From Antilocapra americana (taxonomy: Eukaryota > Chordata > Mammalia > Artiodactyla > Antilocapridae), in NCBI GenBank assembly GCA_007570785.1, contig ML664152.1:2604911-2668910 (forward strand): a stretch of DNA of 64,000 nucleotides, given 5' to 3'. The notes under the pieces are model-generated. The model worked only from the letters and a program-made list of their open reading frames with translations. It did not search any database and was not told the DNA's origin. Within the stretch, counting starts at the first letter, position 1; every line of letters starts with the position of its first letter. Both the position numbers and the translations under genes were made by a program. Of this stretch, positions 60,007 through 64,000 are shown piece after piece.

Positions 60007-60072
60007 GGGCCAGCCTCTTTCTAGCATCCACCTGCCTCGGCCCTGGGGTCGCTGTGCTTCCTGGACATGCTT
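60007..60072 (-). other. Weak candidate exon, 66 nt
   Basis: Bounded by TTACATTCAG and CCC|GTGAGTG on the AGPAT3 strand. One frame is open (KHVQEAQRPQGRGRW). In the phase entering from the 63.1 kb candidate exon it meets a TAG. Low support. Confidence 0.18.
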
Positions 60073-63054
60073 CTGAATGTAAACTAACACAAAGGCCAGC
60101 AGGAGACCACTTCAGGCAGGCTGGAACCGAGTGTGGGAAGGCGGCTCCAGACCAGACGCCTGGCCCTGGGGCAGCCAGGCCCCTTGGAGCAGAGTGAGCC
60201 ATGTGGGTGCTCAGGCTCTGCGAGGGCTCTGGAGGACTCTCCAGCCTCAGCTCTGTTCACCAGGAGACAAGGGGCCATCAGGCAGATGGTGTCTCGGGGA
60301 CACGGGGCCTCGTGGCCGAGCAGAGTCAGACCAAGGCCCCTGCCCTCTTGCGCCTCTGCTGTACTTGCTCTTTACGCGCTTGAAGGACACGGCTCTGTTA
60401 CTGAACTCTGGTGACCAGGTGAACGCAACTGCGTGTGCACATACCCTTACATGTGTCCCAACAAAAGGAACACAGTGTGGGATGTTCCAGAAAACAGAAG
60501 CTCCTGGGTGGAAAGGGAATCTGGCCCAGGCCACTGTTCTTGTAGAGTCTACCCTGCCCCCACCCCCAACCTACAAACAGCACCAGCCAGGGGCTCTACA
60601 CGGGCAGGGGGCAAAGTCTACCTTCCAGTAGGTGGGGGACCTGGGCCAGGCAGGGCATCTCACACTGACGCAGTGTCCGAGAGGGTGAGCCTTGCTCTCT
60701 GGAAACTGTCCCCACTGCACTCACCCAACCCCCTCCACTCAGCCCCTCATCAAGAGGACGAGCGTGGCAGTTGCACTTTCTCAGGAGACACACATATCTC
60801 AAATCTTGAAGGCACACTCTGGTTCTGAGAAACGGAAAGCCAGAACCAGATCCTGTGCTCTGGAATTATCAGCCATACTTCTTATAAAGCTTGCGTGTGC
60901 GTGTATGCATGTGTGCACGTTTCTACGTATACGTATGTCCAATCATGCTCTTCAGAACATACATAAAAGAGGAAGCTATGTCTTTTAAAACGAGGCAGGT
61001 CTGTGTGCACTAAAAGACCTCAAGCAGGTTAAAATCAAGTCCCACAGACAGACATCATGACATAAACTTTTTCAGAAACTGCATGAATGTTCTCATATAT
61101 ATTTTGACAAGTTCTGGAAGGATAAACCACAAACCACTTACAGTGGCGGTTTCCTCCAGAAAAAAAGGGTGGGATTTGGGATGGAGGAGAGAATGAAATT
61201 TTGATTACTTACTAGATTTGGTTCTGTGTTTAATTTTTACAAGCATATACCACTTCCTTAATTAAAATGTAAATATTAACAAAAAATTACCTGCTGGCTT
61301 ATAAAACTCCAATCTTCTGTCTTTGCAACCATTACAAGGCCTACTTAACTAGGCTGAACCCAGACAAGATTGTGTTTAAGGGAAAAAGCTTGCCCTGCAG
61401 GACACCAGCTTCCTCCAGACACAGCTTGGCCAGTCAAAGTCTGAGCCCTTTGCGAGTTCCCTTGGGTCACCTTTAGAACAAAGAGGACCCTTCCCCAAAC
61501 ATGGTCAAGTAGGGGGGCCTCCCACCTTGCCTGCCCTCACAGCCCCTCCCTCTGTGCCCCAACCCACACCCCCCACCCCAGACTGAGTTCTGAGGTCCAG
61601 GTAGGCCATGGGAGCGGGGAGGGAAAGGCATTGTTTCAGCATCAGTACCTAAGAAAGACTAAGGAAAACCTTCTAATCACCTTAAAACTTGTAAGAAAAG
61701 CTAATGGAAAACTTGTATGAGCTAAAATTGCAGTACGTAGGAGAGATGTTTTGTTTTACCATTCATCAGTGGGGGAGCGGGGCGTAGAGCCAGTGACCAT
61801 CATTGTGCCTGGGGCTGTGTGGCGGGTGGGGTGCTTCTCAGGAGCACTCTGGCCCCAGGACCCGAGAATCCACACAGCCAAGGTCTGAGTGTGTTCCTGG
61901 CTTCCTGCAGGGCTGGGGTAGGACACCACGGCCAGCACCAGAGTCCACCAGGGCACGTGGCAGGAGCAGCAGGGACAGGACCACACACCCCTGCCGTCAG
62001 GGCAAAGGGATTGTAGTGAGCCTGTGTCCTCAGAAAACACAGGTAAGACTCGCTCTTCACAGGTGGGAAGAGAATTGAATGATGAGGGGGTTTTTAAGTG
62101 CTCAGCTAGGAGCCGACTTGCAGAAAAACAGAGGTAAGAGTGACTGATGAGCCCCCTGCTCCTACCCTTGTCCACCCGCCTCTTCTCTCCACTCATCACG
62201 CCAGCACACAGTGGTCTGTAACTTCCATTTCCCTGATGACTAAGTCGCACATCTTTTCAGATGTTTATTATCATTAGACACTTGGGCATCTTTTGAGAGG
62301 GGCCAGTTCAAGTCATACACAAATGATTTGCTTTAACTTTCAATACTGATGACTACTAGCTTATTGCAGGGGGTGGAGGGGTTGCTATATCTTTCCTGTC
62401 TCTAAAAACTGGTAAGTTGTATACAGGTGACTGAAAGTCATTTCTTCTTGTAAACATTGAGTTAATCTTGTTGGGTGCTTGGTTATCAGCCTGATCTAGG
62501 AATTGTCCAGTAGCTGAAATGCACAGAGTCTCTGACTGGCTGTTCTTCTTCCCGCTCCTGTTCCCAGCCCTCAGTGGCTACAGAACTTGAGGCCCCGTAC
62601 CCAGAAAGAGGGAGACCAAACTGACTTCCATCTCTGACCTCCCCAGTTCTGCCCTTCTGGGAAAGGCCTGGCTGATGAGGTGCCCTTGGCTACTCTCCTC
62701 CAGAGACCAAGCAGTGCTGACGACACATGGCTGCCGTGCACAGGGCAATGCGCTTCACTGATCAGAAGGCTCTTGGTGCCCCCACGGCCCTGCTGGACCC
62801 CTTTAGGAAAGTCAACCAGCAATGCGTTAAGGCCCAACTGTGCCCTTTCAGTGTCACTGAGGCTAGGCCAGCAAACCTGGCTCTCCAAGGGAGGAACTGC
62901 TGTGTCTGCCAATGGAGCCAGGTCCAGACGACTGGGGTGGGACCCTGTCTGGCTGGGATTGCTCCAGGGGACAGAACTAAACACGCGCGCACACAATCGC
63001 ACATGAGCACACATGCATGGCTAAAGCCTCAGGCACCTCCCTCTCTGGACTCAC

Positions 63055-63116
63055 CGAGGCCCAGGGTCAGCAGGGTCAGTGGGAGAATCGTCCTCGGAGG
63101 TTTCTAACTTCAAGGT
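63055..63116 (-). other. Candidate exon, 62 nt, acidic open frame
   Basis: Acceptor GTGTCTTTCATTTTCAG and donor CTCG|GTGAGTCC are both strong. One frame is open throughout and reads TLKLETSEDDSPTDPADPGP, ending in phase 2. That phase fits the CACCAG acceptor of the 41.5 kb candidate exon, giving a continuous frame into its hydrophobic helix. The other two frames contain stops. It may be a 5' UTR exon of AGPAT3 or belong to an unknown transcript. Confidence 0.35.
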
Positions 63117-64000
63117 CTGAAAATGAAAGACACAACACAGCATGGTTAGGCAGAACTGGAAAAATACCCAGCAAACAAACTACATCCCGTTACCTTGAAA
63201 TCAAAAAAGTCTGCACGTTGTGGAGGCGGACGGTCATGAATGAACCCAACTTCCTGATGAACTGAACAGTCCGCTAACCGAGGCAAACACCAGGGACACA
63301 GCCTCGCGGGCCTTTCCAGTGCTGTTACCACCCTCTGCCTTCTAAGGAGGCCTGACAGATGGCCCATGAATGAACATACCAAGAGAGAAGCAGAGGGCAC
63401 ACCCCAGGAAGGGCTGCAAAGCAATTTCAACCTCCCTGGGGGGCTGGCAGGAGCAGCTGAAGGAAGGCTGCCTGCCGGCTAGGAAGAGGAGTAGAACAGC
63501 CTTCAGGTCTCTGACCTCTGAGCAATGAGGCTCCGGCTCCCAGGACAATGACCGTGCTGACCTCAGCAGCTCTCATCTCCCTCCAAACCCACGAATCTGA
63601 AGATGGGCTTGCCTCCAGGTCAGCCCAGCCCTCTTCCAGTATAGCTTAGCTTGTGATCAAGGAGGCCAAAACCAGGCCTACTGGCTAAGTTTAGCCCTTG
63701 TTTTGGCGTGTTTGTTTCAACTACAGGTAAGAGTCACCATTTAAATCATTTTGCCGTGTCCAGCTTGGTGGCATTGAGCACATTCACACCGCTGAGGTGC
63801 CGTCACCGCCGTCCATTCAGAGACATTATCTGTCTTCCCACACTGAACCTCTGCCCCATCACTCATGCACCCCCTTCCCCCTGCCCAGCCCCTGGCCCTG
63901 CCATCCTGCCTTCTGTCCCTGGGCCTCACTCCTCTGGGGACCTCCCATAAGTGGGTCACTCAGTGTTTGTCCTTTTGTGTTTGACTTATGTCATGGGGCA
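63117..64000 (-). other. Sequence upstream of the last candidate exon
   Basis: No exon or repeat recognised with confidence; 63720-63960 looks like an old LINE trace (CACCATTTAAATCATTTTGCCGTG). Promoter and first exon of AGPAT3 are not seen and probably lie beyond the window. Confidence 0.4.

Larger units (their letters stand above)
58769..63054 (-). other. Predicted upstream intron, part 3
   Basis: Contains MER20, a Bov-A fragment and the weak candidate exon at 60.0 kb. 59390-59820 is AT-rich; 60080-63050 is mixed, with nothing else recognised. Confidence 0.5.

Noticed and set aside
1..64000. CRISPR arrays, phage or bacterial operons
   Set aside because: No spaced direct repeats of that form or bacterial genes are present; all repeat structure fits mammalian simple repeats and retroelements.

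Overview
This window is mammalian nuclear DNA from a ruminant, almost certainly a bovid. The evidence is the repeat content: Bov-tA and Bov-A2 SINEs, BovB (RTE) LINE copies, a ruminant L1 3' end and CHR-type tRNA-derived SINEs, on top of older mammalian MIR, MER20, MLT1 and L1M remnants. I cannot tell cattle, sheep, goat, bison or buffalo apart by eye.

One protein-coding gene is firmly recognised. AGPAT3 (1-acylglycerol-3-phosphate O-acyltransferase 3, LPAAT-gamma) lies on the minus strand. Eight coding exons between 22011 and 5454 join, with correct phases and consensus splice sites, into one complete 376-residue reading frame. It carries the catalytic NHX4D and EGTR motifs, several membrane segments and a C-terminal dilysine ending. 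A long putative 3' UTR runs from 5453 to about 320. It contains a CpG-rich island (about 4690-5280), a (GU)28 tract (as RNA) and at least three AATAAA signals.

Everything to the right of 22060 is upstream (5') of the AGPAT3 start codon. It reads as a long 5' UTR intron, or introns, filled with repeats. In it I found four sequences that look like exons on the same strand (63116-63055, 60072-60007, 41574-41458 and 40735-40679). The 41.5 kb one encodes a short, strongly hydrophobic helix with coding-like codon use. If it is spliced to the first AGPAT3 coding exon, its frame continues and stops 9 nt before the AGPAT3 ATG. That would be an upstream ORF for a single-pass membrane microprotein on the same mRNA. 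This is the most interesting candidate here and it is unproven.

Layout: 1-320 is past the gene end; 320-5453 is the 3' UTR; 5454-22060 is the coding part with introns rich in repeats (an old BovB at 8.2-9.1 kb, SINEs at 9.2-10.7 kb, L1 remnants at 17.8-21.2 kb). A CA-rich minisatellite sits at 22.26-22.68 kb, a CCAT-type satellite at 28.73-29.14 kb and an MLT1 LTR at 30.85-31.26 kb. Mostly single-copy intron with scattered SINEs covers 33-54 kb. A dense LINE cluster (L1 and BovB) covers 54.4-58.8 kb, and intron continues to 64 kb. No prokaryotic-type systems, CRISPR arrays or functional tRNA/rRNA genes were seen.
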